This document shows, piece by piece, positions 53,186-62,547 of a stretch of 64,000 nt of DNA (position 1 is its first letter; every line of letters begins with the position of its first letter). The stretch spans positions 62,001-126,000 of the forward strand of contig NZ_BMNE01000008.1 of NCBI RefSeq assembly GCF_014646295.1, read 5' to 3'. The notes beneath the pieces were generated by a model that was not told the DNA's origin, made no database searches, and saw only the letters and a list, made by a program, of their open reading frames with translations. This DNA comes from Nocardia rhizosphaerihabitans. Lineage in GTDB: Bacteria; Actinomycetota; Actinomycetes; Mycobacteriales; Mycobacteriaceae. A program made the translations under genes and the position numbers.

Positions 53186-54217
53186 ATGCGGGGGAAGTGG
53201 CGAGGGTGGTCGTGGTGGGTGCGCGGCGCGGTGGTCGCGCTCGTGTTGCTCGTTGTGGTGTCGTTGCCGGTTGCCGGCGCGGTGACCTACCTGCTGGCCC
53301 AGAACATCGGTGAGCAGTCCGAGCAGGCGCGGACCAGGGGCAAGGACGCGTTCTGGCTCGGGCACGCGTGGGTGGACGGGCGCCGGACCGACGCCGATGT
53401 CGACCAGTTGGCGACCATGGTGGCGGGCACCGGAATTCGTGACCTGTACGTGCACACCGGTCCGCTCGAGCACGACGGGAGTCTGCGCGACGATCTGGCG
53501 CCGCGGGCGCGATGGTTCGTCGACGCGGTGCACGCGAAACTGCCCGGCATCCGGGTGCAGTCGTGGCTTGGCGATGTCGTGCAGCCCGAATTCGACGGCC
53601 TGGATGTGGAGTCGGCGCAGTCGCGCGAGCGGGTGGTGGCATCGGCGCGGCGGGTGCTCGCGTACGGATTCGACGGGGTGCACTACGACTTGGAGCCGGT
53701 GCGGTCCGGATCGCCGGGATTCCTCGCGCTGCTCGACGCGACCAAGGCGGTGACCTCGGCTGCGAGAGTGCCGCTGTCGGTGTCGGCGCCGGTCATCGAT
53801 CCGCTGCCCGGGCTGCACTCGGTGGGTCTCGCGGTCGCCGACCACGGGAAGTGGTGGAGCCAAGCCTATTTCGCCGACGTGGCGCGTCGCGTCGACCAGG
53901 TGGCGGTGATGTCCTACGACACCGCCATGCCGACAAAGGCGCTCTACAGCGGGTACGTGGCGCAGCAGACCGAACTGGCGGCGGAGGTGACCCCGCACGA
54001 GGTGGATCTGCTGATGGGGGCGCCCGCGTTCTGGGCCGACGATCCGGGGCATCACGGTGCGGCCGAGACGGTGGCCGCCGCGGTACGCGGGATTCGGCTC
54101 GGGCTCACGAGCGCCGATGTCGAGCGCGCGAACTTCGGGGTGGCGCTGTACGTGGATTTCGCTGCCAGGCCCCAGGATTGGGCCGACTATCGGCGGGGAT
54201 GGTGCCGACTGCCCTGA
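53186..54217 (+). CDS. membrane-anchored GH18/chitinase-like TIM-barrel protein
   Basis: 343 residues, ATG start. One N-terminal membrane helix (GAVVALVLLVVVSLPVAGAV) with no cleavage site, so probably anchored facing outward. The barrel has YGFDGVHYDLEPV near residue 165, equivalent to the catalytic DxxDxDxE strand of GH18 but with only the last Asp and Glu kept, and VDQVAVMSYDTAMPT near 245, the family's Met-Tyr-Asp strand. It may hydrolyse or only bind a glycan. Confidence 0.7.
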   Translation: MRGKWRGWSWWVRGAVVALVLLVVVSLPVAGAVTYLLAQNIGEQSEQARTRGKDAFWLGHAWVDGRRTDADVDQLATMVAGTGIRDLYVHTGPLEHDGSLRDDLAPRARWFVDAVHAKLPGIRVQSWLGDVVQPEFDGLDVESAQSRERVVASARRVLAYGFDGVHYDLEPVRSGSPGFLALLDATKAVTSAARVPLSVSAPVIDPLPGLHSVGLAVADHGKWWSQAYFADVARRVDQVAVMSYDTAMPTKALYSGYVAQQTELAAEVTPHEVDLLMGAPAFWADDPGHHGAAETVAAAVRGIRLGLTSADVERANFGVALYVDFAARPQDWADYRRGWCRLP

Positions 54218-54222
54218 TGCGG

Positions 54223-54855
54223 TCAGGCCGCCGCGGTTCTGCTCAGCCACGGGTGCTCGGGGTGGACCTGCGCCAGCCAGGTCGACAGCCGGGCGCGCCG
54301 GTCCTCGGACAGCAGCGGCAGGACCCGGTGGAAATCCGCATCGTCCTTGGCGCGTGTGGCCTTTGCCTTGAACAGCAGGACCACCTCCGGGATCACATAG
54401 GGGATGCCGGACGGCGTGGTTCGGATCAGCTCGGCGTAGGGCAGCGTGATCGTGGGGTCGCGCCGGCAGATCCAGGTGTCGCCGCGGTGCGGTTCGCGGA
54501 AGACGTCGAGGTGGAACGCGCCGGTGAACGGGTCGCGTAGCCAGGCCTGATGCAGGTCGGTGCGGTCGGCGGCGTTGGCGAAGGGCCAGAGATGGCCGTC
54601 GCCGACGATGTCCCATTCGTATTCCGGGAACGCGGCCGCGATCTCGGGGAAATCCGCTCGGGGAACGGCGATTTCGATGTCGGCGTGGGCACGGGAGATG
54701 CCGCCGGCGAACAGGTCGACGGCCCAGCCGCCCGCGACCGCCCACGGCGCGGTGCAGGCACTCAGACGGGCGGCGACCACGCTCGGGGTCCACGGGTCCC
54801 AGCGGCGATCGGCTTCGGTTGCGGTGATCGGACGTGCACCGTCCGGCGAACTCAT
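54223..54855 (-). CDS. nucleotidyltransferase-fold protein (aminoglycoside adenylyltransferase-like)
   Basis: 210 residues. NTase core: WAVAGGWAVDLFAGG at about residue 38-52 and the metal-binding RAHADIEIAVPR near 58, with FHLDVFREP as the third acidic strand. Layout is that of ANT(2'')-like/DUF-NTase proteins. LPYAELIRTTPSGIPYVIPEVVLLFKAK near the end holds the conserved Lys region. Could be a resistance enzyme or a metabolic NTase; no resistance is claimed. Confidence 0.75.
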   Translation of the reverse strand: MSSPDGARPITATEADRRWDPWTPSVVAARLSACTAPWAVAGGWAVDLFAGGISRAHADIEIAVPRADFPEIAAAFPEYEWDIVGDGHLWPFANAADRTDLHQAWLRDPFTGAFHLDVFREPHRGDTWICRRDPTITLPYAELIRTTPSGIPYVIPEVVLLFKAKATRAKDDADFHRVLPLLSEDRRARLSTWLAQVHPEHPWLSRTAAA

Positions 54856-54936
54856 GCCTCCATCATGTCCACCGGCGCGGGCCGCGCAAGGTTGTTGTGG
54901 CCGATGGTGATCGAGGTGAGACGGGTTCGTGAGGAA

Positions 54937-56487
54937 TCAGCGTCGGCGGTCCATGAGCCAGGCAAGGGGACGACGGTGGTGCGGGCGGGCGCGATCCTCC
55001 CAGCGCGGGTTGTCCTCGTCGCGGCGATAGACCGGGACCTTGCCCGCGACGGTGAAGCGCAGATCCCGTGCGGTGCCGACGACTTCGCCGTCGGCGGCCA
55101 CCGCGACCGGAGTGTGCACGGCCACCGACAGCTCGTGCATCTGGCGTTCGCCGTAGACCCGGCTGTGCCCGATCGCGGCCAGCATCAGCGCGATGACCGC
55201 GCGGGTGCGGGAGAACCGCACATCGGCGCGCAGCCAGCGCACGTCGAGCAGGCCCTCGTCCAGCCGGGAGCGGAACGCGGGGACGGCGCCGTGCGGGTGG
55301 TACGGGCCGTTGCCGACGAACAGGAACCACAGATCGTGCCAGCGGTCGTCGAGGCGGATGCGGATCGGTTCGGCCTGGTGCAGGGTGACGATCAGCGCGG
55401 CGGCGAACGCCGGCCACTTGCCCCAGCGGTCCTCCCATTTCTCGCGCAGGCGGACCAGATCGGGATAGGCGCCGATGCTGGCGGTGTTGATCAGGTAGTG
55501 GGTGCGCGGACCGTCGGTGTTCTCGAATTCGACTGCGGCGATGTCGACTTCGACGGCCTCGCCCGCGCCGGTCGCGTCGGCGACCTCGCGCAGGTCGTAG
55601 ACGCCGAGATCGCGGGCGAAGTGGTTGAGGGTGCCCGCCGGGACGACGACCAGCGGCAGCTCGTTGCGGAGTGCGACGGCGGCGGCCGCGGCGATGGTGC
55701 CGTCACCGCCCGCCGCGCCGACCGCGACGATCGACGGGTCGAGTGCCTCCTGCAACAACTCGGCGGCGTCGCGATCGGGCTGGGTGTGCAGCAGGGCCGC
55801 CGCGGGCAGCGCCTCGGCGATGTCGGGAGTCGGGTCGTAGGTGGAGTCGCCCGAACGCGGATTGATCAGCAGCAGTAGGCCTTTGCCGTCGACCAGCGCG
55901 GGGACGTCGCGCACCACGTGCGCCTCGGCCTCGTCGGATTCGCGAATCGGCCACCACCGGCGGGTGGCCAGCGCGACGCTGGTGCCGACGGCGGCGCCGA
56001 CCAGGACATCGGAGGGCCAGTGCGCGCCGGTGTGGATGCGCGAATAGGCCACCGCGGCGGCCACCGGCGCGACGGCCAGCGCGGTGCGCGGGCTCTCCAG
56101 CGCGACGGCGGTGGCGAAGGCCGCCGCATTGGCGCTGTGGCCCGACGGGAACGACGACGAGAACGGCTGGTCGATCAGTCGTCGGCCGTGCGGCATGAGC
56201 TCGGCCGGTGGACGGCGGCGCGGGATGAGCGACTTGAGCACCAGATTGACCGTGAAACTCGACCCGGCCAGGGCGATCGCCCCGCGCAAGGCGGCGCGCC
56301 GCGGCGGGCCCGGTTTCACCGCCAGCAGCGCGGCCGCCGCCAGCCACAGGCCGCCGGTGTTGGCCGACCTGGTCAGCCGCAGCATGCCGCGATCGGCTGC
56401 CGACTCCGGAATCCGGGACACTGCCCGGCTCATGACGACGTCCATGCGGGCGACCCTGCGGAACCTGCGGCCGTACAACTCACTCAC
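54937..56487 (-). CDS. bifunctional PAP2 phosphatase / diacylglycerol-kinase-like protein
   Basis: 516 residues from GTG 56487 (ATG 56445 is an alternative). N-terminal PAP2 domain with all three motifs: KSLIPRRRPP, FPSGHS and SRIHTGAHWPSD. C-terminal lipid/diacylglycerol kinase catalytic domain from about residue 205: LLLINPRSGDST, GAAGGDGTIAAAAAVA, VVPAGTLNHFARDLG, and substrate-loop FLFVGNGPYHPHG. The fusion could hydrolyse and re-phosphorylate lipid head groups. Several membrane helices lie in the PAP2 part. Confidence 0.9.
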   Translation of the reverse strand: MSELYGRRFRRVARMDVVMSRAVSRIPESAADRGMLRLTRSANTGGLWLAAAALLAVKPGPPRRAALRGAIALAGSSFTVNLVLKSLIPRRRPPAELMPHGRRLIDQPFSSSFPSGHSANAAAFATAVALESPRTALAVAPVAAAVAYSRIHTGAHWPSDVLVGAAVGTSVALATRRWWPIRESDEAEAHVVRDVPALVDGKGLLLLINPRSGDSTYDPTPDIAEALPAAALLHTQPDRDAAELLQEALDPSIVAVGAAGGDGTIAAAAAVALRNELPLVVVPAGTLNHFARDLGVYDLREVADATGAGEAVEVDIAAVEFENTDGPRTHYLINTASIGAYPDLVRLREKWEDRWGKWPAFAAALIVTLHQAEPIRIRLDDRWHDLWFLFVGNGPYHPHGAVPAFRSRLDEGLLDVRWLRADVRFSRTRAVIALMLAAIGHSRVYGERQMHELSVAVHTPVAVAADGEVVGTARDLRFTVAGKVPVYRRDEDNPRWEDRARPHHRRPLAWLMDRRR

Positions 56488-56725
56488 GGTCACGACCTTA
56501 CAGCCGTTGCCGATCATCGGCTTTCGGTAAATCGGCCCCGGTCACCCCGACCGGAACCGGATCAGGGCGCCGGGATCGTCGGCGGATCGCAATCCGCCGT
56601 GGACGATTCGCCGGACAGCGACTGCAGCACGCAGCCGAGGTTGATCCCGCGCCCCCGATTCCTGGGGCCACCCGGCGAATCGGGAGGTTCGCGCGGCGCG
56701 GGGACGGACCGATAAGCTCGGGCCC
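56488..56725. other. intergenic region before gcvT
   Basis: Divergent gap of about 240 bases between the PAP2/DAGK gene and gcvT. I see no glycine-riboswitch-like fold or clear operator; AGCTCGGGCCC lies just before the gcvT start with no strong ribosome site. Confidence 0.4.
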
Positions 56726-57826
56726 ATGACCGACAACGCGCTGCTCGAGGGCCCCATCCACGCTGTTCATGTCGAGCTCGGAGCCACCTTCGCGCCGTTC
56801 GGCGGGTGGGAGATGCCGGTGCAGTACGGCGGAACCGTCGGCGAGCACACCGCCGTGCGCACCACGGTCGGCCTGTTCGATGTGAGTCACCTGGGCAAGG
56901 CGACCGTCGCGGGACCCGGCGCGGCGGCGTTCGTGAACTCTGCGCTGACCAACGACCTGGCCAGGATCCGGCCGGGCAAGGCCCAGTACACGCTGTGCTG
57001 CGCGGCCGACGGCGGCGTGATCGACGACCTGATCGCCTACTACGTCGGCGAGGACGAGGTGTTCCTCGTGCCGAACGCCGCGAACACCGCGGCCGTGGTG
57101 GCCGAGCTGCAGAAGGTGGCGCCCGCCGGGATCACCGTGACCGACGAGCACCGCGAGTACGCGGTGTTCGCGGTGCAGGGCCCCAGGTCGACCGAGGTGC
57201 TCACCGCGCTCGGCCTGCCGACCGACATGGAGTACATGGCCTACGCCGACGCCGAGTGGGACGGCCGCCCGGTGCGGGTGTGCCGGACCGGCTACACCGG
57301 TGAGCACGGCTACGAGCTGCTGCCGCGCTGGGACGACGCGGAAGCGGTGTTCCGCGCGCTCACCGAGCAGGTGCTGGCGGCAGGCGGGCAGCCCGCCGGG
57401 CTCGGCGCGCGTGACACGCTGCGCACCGAGATGGGCTACCCGCTGCACGGCCACGAGCTGTCGCTCGACATCACCCCGAACCAGGCGCGCACCGGCTGGG
57501 CGGTCGGCTGGAAGAAGCCGGAGTTCTGGGGCAAGGCGGCGCTCGAGCAGGAGAAGGCCGACGGTCCCCGGCGCACGCTGATGGGTCTGAAGGCGCTCGA
57601 TCGCGGCGTGCTGCGGCAGGGGCAGACCGTGCTGCGCGACGGCGAACCGGTCGGGGAGACCACCTCGGGCACGTTCTCGCCGTCGCTGAAGGTCGGCATC
57701 GCGCTGGCGCTGCTCGACACCACGGCGAAGCTGGAGCCCGGCGACGAGGTGGAGGTCGACGTGCGCGGGCGCAAGCTGCGCTGCGAAGTGGTCAAGCCGC
57801 CGTTCGTCGACACCAAAACGAAGTAA
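56726..57826 (+). CDS. gcvT: aminomethyltransferase (glycine cleavage T protein)
   Basis: 366 residues. Motifs: [14 protein letters not shown] near the start, [31 protein letters not shown] near 195, [21 protein letters not shown] near 225 and a C-terminal [22 protein letters not shown] barrel. Transfers the methylene group from lipoyl-GcvH to tetrahydrofolate. Its partner GcvH depends on the LipA/LipB products encoded earlier in the window. Followed 26 bases later by ilvE. Confidence 0.96.
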   Translation: MTDNALLEGPIHAVHVELGATFAPFGGWEMPVQYGGTVGEHTAVRTTVGLFDVSHLGKATVAGPGAAAFVNSALTNDLARIRPGKAQYTLCCAADGGVIDDLIAYYVGEDEVFLVPNAANTAAVVAELQKVAPAGITVTDEHREYAVFAVQGPRSTEVLTALGLPTDMEYMAYADAEWDGRPVRVCRTGYTGEHGYELLPRWDDAEAVFRALTEQVLAAGGQPAGLGARDTLRTEMGYPLHGHELSLDITPNQARTGWAVGWKKPEFWGKAALEQEKADGPRRTLMGLKALDRGVLRQGQTVLRDGEPVGETTSGTFSPSLKVGIALALLDTTAKLEPGDEVEVDVRGRKLRCEVVKPPFVDTKTK

Positions 57827-57852
57827 TTACGCGCAAAAGATAGGATCGCATC

Positions 57853-58950
57853 ATGACAGTCGCTGCACAGTTCACTCGTATTCCGCATCCGGCGCCCCGT
57901 TCGGCGCAGCAGCGGGAAGAGGTACTGGCGGCTCCCGGTTTCGGGCGGTTCTTCACCGACCACATGGTGTCGATCGATTACGCCGACGGCGAGTGGGGCA
58001 ACGCGCGGGTCGAGCCGTACGGCCCGCTGTCGATGGACCCGGCGACCATGGTGTTCCACTACGGCCAGGCGATCTTCGAAGGGCTCAAGGCCTACCGCCA
58101 GCCCGACGGCAGCATCGCCACCTTCCGGATCGACGCCAATGCCGCGCGCTTCCGCCGCTCGGCGGCCAGGATGGCGATGGCCGAACTGCCGGAGGAGCTG
58201 TTCGTCGAATCCGTGCGTCAGCTGCTCGCGGTCGACGCCGACTGGGTGCCCGCCGCCGGTGGCGAAGAGTCGCTGTACCTGCGGCCGTTCATGTTCTCCA
58301 CCGAGGCGGGCCTCGGCGTGAAGCCCGCCTCGGCCTACAAGTACCTGCTGCTGGCCTCGCCGGCGGGCGCGTACTTCCCGCGTGGCGTGAAGCCGGTGCG
58401 GGTGTGGCTGTCGACCGAGTACGTGCGGGCCGCGCCCGGCGGCACCGGTGAGGCGAAGGTGGCGGGCAACTACGCCGCCTCGCTGCTGGCCCAGGCCCAA
58501 GCCACCGAGAAGGGCTGCGACCAGGTCGTCTGGCTCGACGCCTGCGAGCGCAGCTACGTCGAGGAGATGGGCACCAACAACCTGTTCTTCGTGTTCGGCA
58601 CCGGCTCCGAGGCCCGGCTGGTCACCCCGGAACTGTCCGGTTCGCTGCTGCCGGGCATCACCCGTGACTCGCTGCTGACCCTGGCCGCCGATTCCGGGTA
58701 CCCGGTCGAGGAGCGCAAGGTCTCGGTCGAGGAATGGCGCAAGGGCGCCGAATCCGGTGAGATCAGTGAGGTTTTCGCGTGCGGAACCGCCGCGGTCATC
58801 ACGCCGGTCGGCTGGGTGAAGTCGGCCGAGGGCGAGTTCAGCATCGGCGGCGGCGAGCCCGGCGCGGTGACGATGGCGCTGCGCGACACGCTGACCGGCA
58901 TCCAGCGCGGTACCTTCGCCGACTCCCACGGGTGGATGCGCACGGTGTAG
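57853..58950 (+). CDS. ilvE: branched-chain amino-acid aminotransferase
   Basis: 365 residues, the length of class IV aminotransferases. [18 protein letters not shown] near residue 70, the PLP lysine in [16 protein letters not shown] near 200, and [13 protein letters not shown] near 240 are conserved. Final step of Ile/Leu/Val synthesis. The gcvT-ilvE adjacency occurs in M. tuberculosis too (there on the opposite strand to its pepB). Confidence 0.97.
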   Translation: MTVAAQFTRIPHPAPRSAQQREEVLAAPGFGRFFTDHMVSIDYADGEWGNARVEPYGPLSMDPATMVFHYGQAIFEGLKAYRQPDGSIATFRIDANAARFRRSAARMAMAELPEELFVESVRQLLAVDADWVPAAGGEESLYLRPFMFSTEAGLGVKPASAYKYLLLASPAGAYFPRGVKPVRVWLSTEYVRAAPGGTGEAKVAGNYAASLLAQAQATEKGCDQVVWLDACERSYVEEMGTNNLFFVFGTGSEARLVTPELSGSLLPGITRDSLLTLAADSGYPVEERKVSVEEWRKGAESGEISEVFACGTAAVITPVGWVKSAEGEFSIGGGEPGAVTMALRDTLTGIQRGTFADSHGWMRTV

Positions 58951-58963
58951 GCATGGCATTCGG

Positions 58964-58995
58964 AAGGAGCGGGTCCGGAACGGGGCCCGCTCCTT
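58964..58995. terminator. bidirectional terminator
   Basis: 10-bp stem AAGGAGCGGG / CCCGCTCCTT with a T-run on the plus side, between the convergent ilvE and MBL-fold genes. Confidence 0.85.
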
Positions 58996-59002
58996 TCGTC
59001 TG

Positions 59003-59716
59003 TCAGCCCGGCATCAAGGCCTGCCACTGCTGCAGGGTCTGCGGCCGCAGCACGTAGTTGTTGTCGCGGATCGAGGACAGTTCGGCGCTGGGCTCCTCGG
59101 AGTACCAGTGGCCGGGGTAGACGACCGGGTTGCCGTCCAGCGCGGCCAGATGACGCAGGCTGCGGAACATCTCGTCGGAGTCACCGCCGGGGAAGTCGGT
59201 GCGGCCGCAGCCGTCGACGAACAGGGTGTCGCCGGAGATGAGGCGGCCGTCGAACAGGAAGCACTGGCTGCCCGGCGTGTGGCCGGGGGTGTGCAGGAGT
59301 TCGATCTCCAGCGCGCCGACCTTGACCTTGTCACCGTTGTCGTGTCCGGTCAGCTCGCTCGGCGCGATCCCGGTGGTCTGGGCGACCCAGTCCAGTTCCT
59401 GCTTGTTCACGTGCACCGCGACGCTGGTCTTCTCCAGCAGCTCGCGCACGCCACCGAGGGTGAAACCGAGCATGGTGCCGCCGACGTGGTCGGGGTGGTG
59501 GTGGGTGGCGAGGACGCCGGTGACGGTCATTCCGTCGGCGGTCGCGACGTCGACCAGGTCCGATGCCTTGTACGCGGGGTCGACCACGACGGTCTCGCCG
59601 GTCTCCCGGTCGCCGATCAGATACGCGAAATTACGCATCTGCGTGGCGATCGGATCGCCGACGGCGTAATCCCGGCCGGACAGCAGCTGGCGGAAGTAGA
59701 GGCGTTCGGAAGACAT
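59003..59716 (-). CDS. MBL-fold metallohydrolase (glyoxalase II-like)
   Basis: 237 residues from ATG 59716. Metal-binding signature ATHHHPDHVGG near residue 65, HTPGHTPGSQCF near 150, GDTLFVDGCGRTDFPGG near 170 and YPGHWY near 205. Closest in layout to hydroxyacylglutathione hydrolase/persulfide-dioxygenase-type enzymes; likely hydrolyses a thioester, perhaps of mycothiol. Substrate not determined. Confidence 0.85.
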   Translation of the reverse strand: MSSERLYFRQLLSGRDYAVGDPIATQMRNFAYLIGDRETGETVVVDPAYKASDLVDVATADGMTVTGVLATHHHPDHVGGTMLGFTLGGVRELLEKTSVAVHVNKQELDWVAQTTGIAPSELTGHDNGDKVKVGALEIELLHTPGHTPGSQCFLFDGRLISGDTLFVDGCGRTDFPGGDSDEMFRSLRHLAALDGNPVVYPGHWYSEEPSAELSSIRDNNYVLRPQTLQQWQALMPG

Positions 59717-59847
59717 GTCATCACTGTATTGCCACCGGTGTGCTGGGGGAGCACCCGAGTACCGATGAGCGGACGGTCTGTGGGACCACACAACCGGCGG
59801 TGCCCCGGAATTATGAACAGTGCAGGTTTCACATTGCGGGGCGTGAT

Positions 59848-60597
59848 TCACCCTGCGAGCGAGAACCCAACAGCCGCAAATGAAACCGTGATCTCGACCG
59901 CGGCGCCGAGCACGTCACCGGACAATCCGCCGAATCGCCGGACGCTGTGACGCGTGATCAGCACCGACACGGCGAGGACCGTGACGGTGACCAGGGGGCC
60001 GAGCCAAAGGTTGCCAGGGACCGCGAAAACCGACCAGCCGGTGGCCAGCGCCGACCAGATCAGCACCGGGGCGAGGGGCTGGGTGCCCGCGACCAGCGTC
60101 CCGAACCCAGAGTCCGGGGCAGCGTTGATGCCGCGGCGGCAGGCGAGGACGACGGCGACCCGCCCGAGCGTCACGGCGAGCGCGATGGCGAGCCAGCGGC
60201 CCTCGTCGGCGAGGGCGGCGAAGGCGACGGCCTGGATCGCGATGGCGAAGATCAGCGCGGCGACGCCGAACGGGCCAGCCCCGCCGGACTTCATGATCTG
60301 CCTGGCCCGCTCGGGCGGACCGTAACTGCCGAGTCCGTCGGCGGTGTCGGCGAGACCGTCCAGATGCATGCCGCGGGTGAGCAGGGCCAGCAGCCCGACG
60401 GTGAGCAGCCCGGCCAGCATCGTGGTGAGTCCGGCCGCGACCGACAGGCGCATCGCCGCCGTGGCGAGACCGCCGAGCAGCAGGCCGACCAGCGGCGCGA
60501 GCGCGATGGCGTGACCCGCGGCCCGGCGGTCGACAGTGGCCGGTCCGGTAATCGGGAGAACCGTGAGCCACGAAACGGCCAGCCGGATGCTGTTCAC
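59848..60597 (-). CDS. cobS: adenosylcobinamide-GDP ribazoletransferase
   Basis: 249 residues, GTG start. Polytopic membrane enzyme that joins cobinamide-GDP and alpha-ribazole. Signature LTRGMHLDGLADTADGLG near residue 75 (metal/substrate loop), KSGGAGPFGVAALI near 105, and six or so hydrophobic helices. Last gene of a cobU-cobT-cobS row on the minus strand. Functionally linked to the B12-dependent regulator upstream in the window. Confidence 0.94.
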   Translation of the reverse strand: MNSIRLAVSWLTVLPITGPATVDRRAAGHAIALAPLVGLLLGGLATAAMRLSVAAGLTTMLAGLLTVGLLALLTRGMHLDGLADTADGLGSYGPPERARQIMKSGGAGPFGVAALIFAIAIQAVAFAALADEGRWLAIALAVTLGRVAVVLACRRGINAAPDSGFGTLVAGTQPLAPVLIWSALATGWSVFAVPGNLWLGPLVTVTVLAVSVLITRHSVRRFGGLSGDVLGAAVEITVSFAAVGFSLAG

Positions 60598-60769
60598 GAC
60601 GACACCCGGCCGGTGGTCGACACCATTCGAGTGGACCGCGCCGGAGGGCGGCGGTTACCGAGCTGCGCGGCGTACGGTCGATGCCCGGCGGACCGGCGCA
60701 CAACTCGCTGAACGGAGCAGGCGGGATCGTGTGACGACCGGGTCGTGCGGGCCGCCGTCGGCGCCGAGC
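60598..60769. other. gap between cobT and cobS
   Basis: About 170 bases with no convincing reading frame, terminator or cobalamin-riboswitch B12 box. Confidence 0.4.
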
Positions 60770-61840
60770 TCACTTGACCAGGTCGATGGCGTCCGGCTGG
60801 TCGGCCGTGCTGACACCCGCGTCGGCGAAGGTCGACATCTCGGCGAGGGTGGCGACGGCGGCGCGCAGGATCGGCAGGGCGGTGAGCGCGCCCGATCCTT
60901 CGCCGAGGCGCATGCCGAGGTCGACCAGCGGTTCCAGGCGCAGGTGCTTCAAGGCCAGGTCGTGGGCGGGTTCGGTAGAGCGGTGGCCGGGCAGCCACCA
61001 TTCCTTGGCGCCCGCGGCGATGTCCTCGGCGACCAGAGCGGCGGCGGTGACGACGACACCGTCGAGGATGACCGGGGTCCGGCGGGTCGCGGCCTGGGCC
61101 AGGAATCCGGTCATCGCGGCGAAGTCGGCGCCGCCCGCGACGCGCAGCAGGTCGACGGGATCTTTGGCGACGGGACGGGCGCGGCGCATGCCGTCGCGGA
61201 TGGCGGCGACCTTGCGGATCCAGCCCGCGTCGTCGACGCCGGTGCCGCGGCCGACGGCGGCGACCGGCTCGGTGCCGGTGAGGGTGGCGATCAGGACGGT
61301 GGCGGGGGTGGTGTTGCCGATACCCATGTCACCGGCGATGAGCAGGTCCGCGCCGGCGTCGATCTCCTCGTCGGCGATGGCGCGGCCCGCGGCCAGCGCG
61401 GCGGTGACCTCGTCGTCGGTGAGGGCGTCCTCGCGGTCGATCGAGCCGCTGCCGCGGCGCACCTTGTGCTGGGAGACGGACGGATCGGTGTCACCCGCGA
61501 CGGCGATATCGGCGACCCGCACCGTCGCGCCCGCGACCGCGGCCAGCGCGTTCACCGCCGCGCCGCCCGCCAGGAAATTGGCAACCATCTGCCCGGTGAC
61601 CGCGCTCGGATACGCCGAGACACCGTATTCGGCGACCCCGTGATCCCCGGCGAACACCACCACGCGGGCCCGCTCGAACTGCTTGGGCGGGCACACACCC
61701 TGGCAGGCGGCGATCCAGTTGCCGAGTGTCTCGAGCCGTCCCAGCGATCCGGCAGGCTTCGTGAGCTGCGTCTGGCGCTGCTCGGCCGCCGCGCGCACCT
61801 GCGCGTCCGGGGCCGCTACCGGCGCGAATCCATGAGTCAC
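60770..61840 (-). CDS. cobT: nicotinate-nucleotide--dimethylbenzimidazole phosphoribosyltransferase
   Basis: 356 residues, GTG start. Makes alpha-ribazole phosphate for the lower ligand of B12. [17 protein letters not shown] near residue 70, [17 protein letters not shown] near 170 and the catalytic glutamate in [19 protein letters not shown] near 315 are all present. Between cobU and cobS. Confidence 0.95.
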   Translation of the reverse strand: MTHGFAPVAAPDAQVRAAAEQRQTQLTKPAGSLGRLETLGNWIAACQGVCPPKQFERARVVVFAGDHGVAEYGVSAYPSAVTGQMVANFLAGGAAVNALAAVAGATVRVADIAVAGDTDPSVSQHKVRRGSGSIDREDALTDDEVTAALAAGRAIADEEIDAGADLLIAGDMGIGNTTPATVLIATLTGTEPVAAVGRGTGVDDAGWIRKVAAIRDGMRRARPVAKDPVDLLRVAGGADFAAMTGFLAQAATRRTPVILDGVVVTAAALVAEDIAAGAKEWWLPGHRSTEPAHDLALKHLRLEPLVDLGMRLGEGSGALTALPILRAAVATLAEMSTFADAGVSTADQPDAIDLVK

Positions 61841-61920
61841 TGGGAAGCCTTTCGACAGTGGTGCCTGGTGTCGACGCTCATCTTGCCCGGATCAGGGTGC
61901 GTCGCGCCGACCGACCCGGC

Positions 61921-62457
61921 TCATTTCAGCCGGACCGGCAGCCCGGCGACGATGAGGAACGCCTCGTCGCACACCTGCGCGAGCCGCTGGTTGAGCGTGC
62001 CGATCTCGTCGCGGAACAACCGGCCCGAGCGGGTCGCCGGGATGACACCCATTCCGACCTCGGGCGAGACGATCACCAGCCGCTGCCGATAGGCCTCGAC
62101 GGCCGCGACGAGCGCGTCGCAGTCGGGGGCCACGGTGCCGCGCGGGGCATCCCAGGCGGCGCGGGCGTCGAGGCGGGCGGTGAGCCAGGTGCCGATGTCG
62201 TCGAGCAGGGTCGCGGGCGCCTCGGTGGCGAGAACCGTTGCGGGCTCGGTGTTCTCGACCGTCGACCAGTGCGCGGGCCGACGCTCGCGATGGCCCGCGA
62301 TCCGGTCGGCGAAATCATGGTCGGCCGGATCGAGAACCGCCGTCGCCAGGTACCGGACCGCAGGGGCATCGGCCACCAGACTCTCGGCGAAGGCCGACTT
62401 GCCGGAGCGCGCGCCGCCGAGGACGAGGGTGCGGGTTGGCCCGACGCTGGCTGGCAT
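61921..62457 (-). CDS. cobU: adenosylcobinamide kinase / guanylyltransferase
   Basis: 178 residues from ATG 62457 (an upstream ATG at 62520 would add an unlikely tail). P-loop LVLGGARSGKSAFAESL at residues 10-26, HRERRPAHWSTVE near 55 with the guanylylated His region, and IVSPEVGMGVIPATRSGRLF near 130. It phosphorylates and guanylylates cobinamide, feeding CobS. Confidence 0.94.
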   Translation of the reverse strand: MPASVGPTRTLVLGGARSGKSAFAESLVADAPAVRYLATAVLDPADHDFADRIAGHRERRPAHWSTVENTEPATVLATEAPATLLDDIGTWLTARLDARAAWDAPRGTVAPDCDALVAAVEAYRQRLVIVSPEVGMGVIPATRSGRLFRDEIGTLNQRLAQVCDEAFLIVAGLPVRLK

Positions 62458-62547
62458 CCCAGCACCGTAGCAAGCGCTGCGCCGACCGTTCACCGGTCGG
62501 CTCATGGTTGGACTGGGCACCGGACTGCCGAACGCCGAGCGGTCGAC

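Noticed and set aside
59848-62547. Cobalamin riboswitch near cobU/T/S
   Set aside because: Gaps are short and no B12-box-like sequence was seen.
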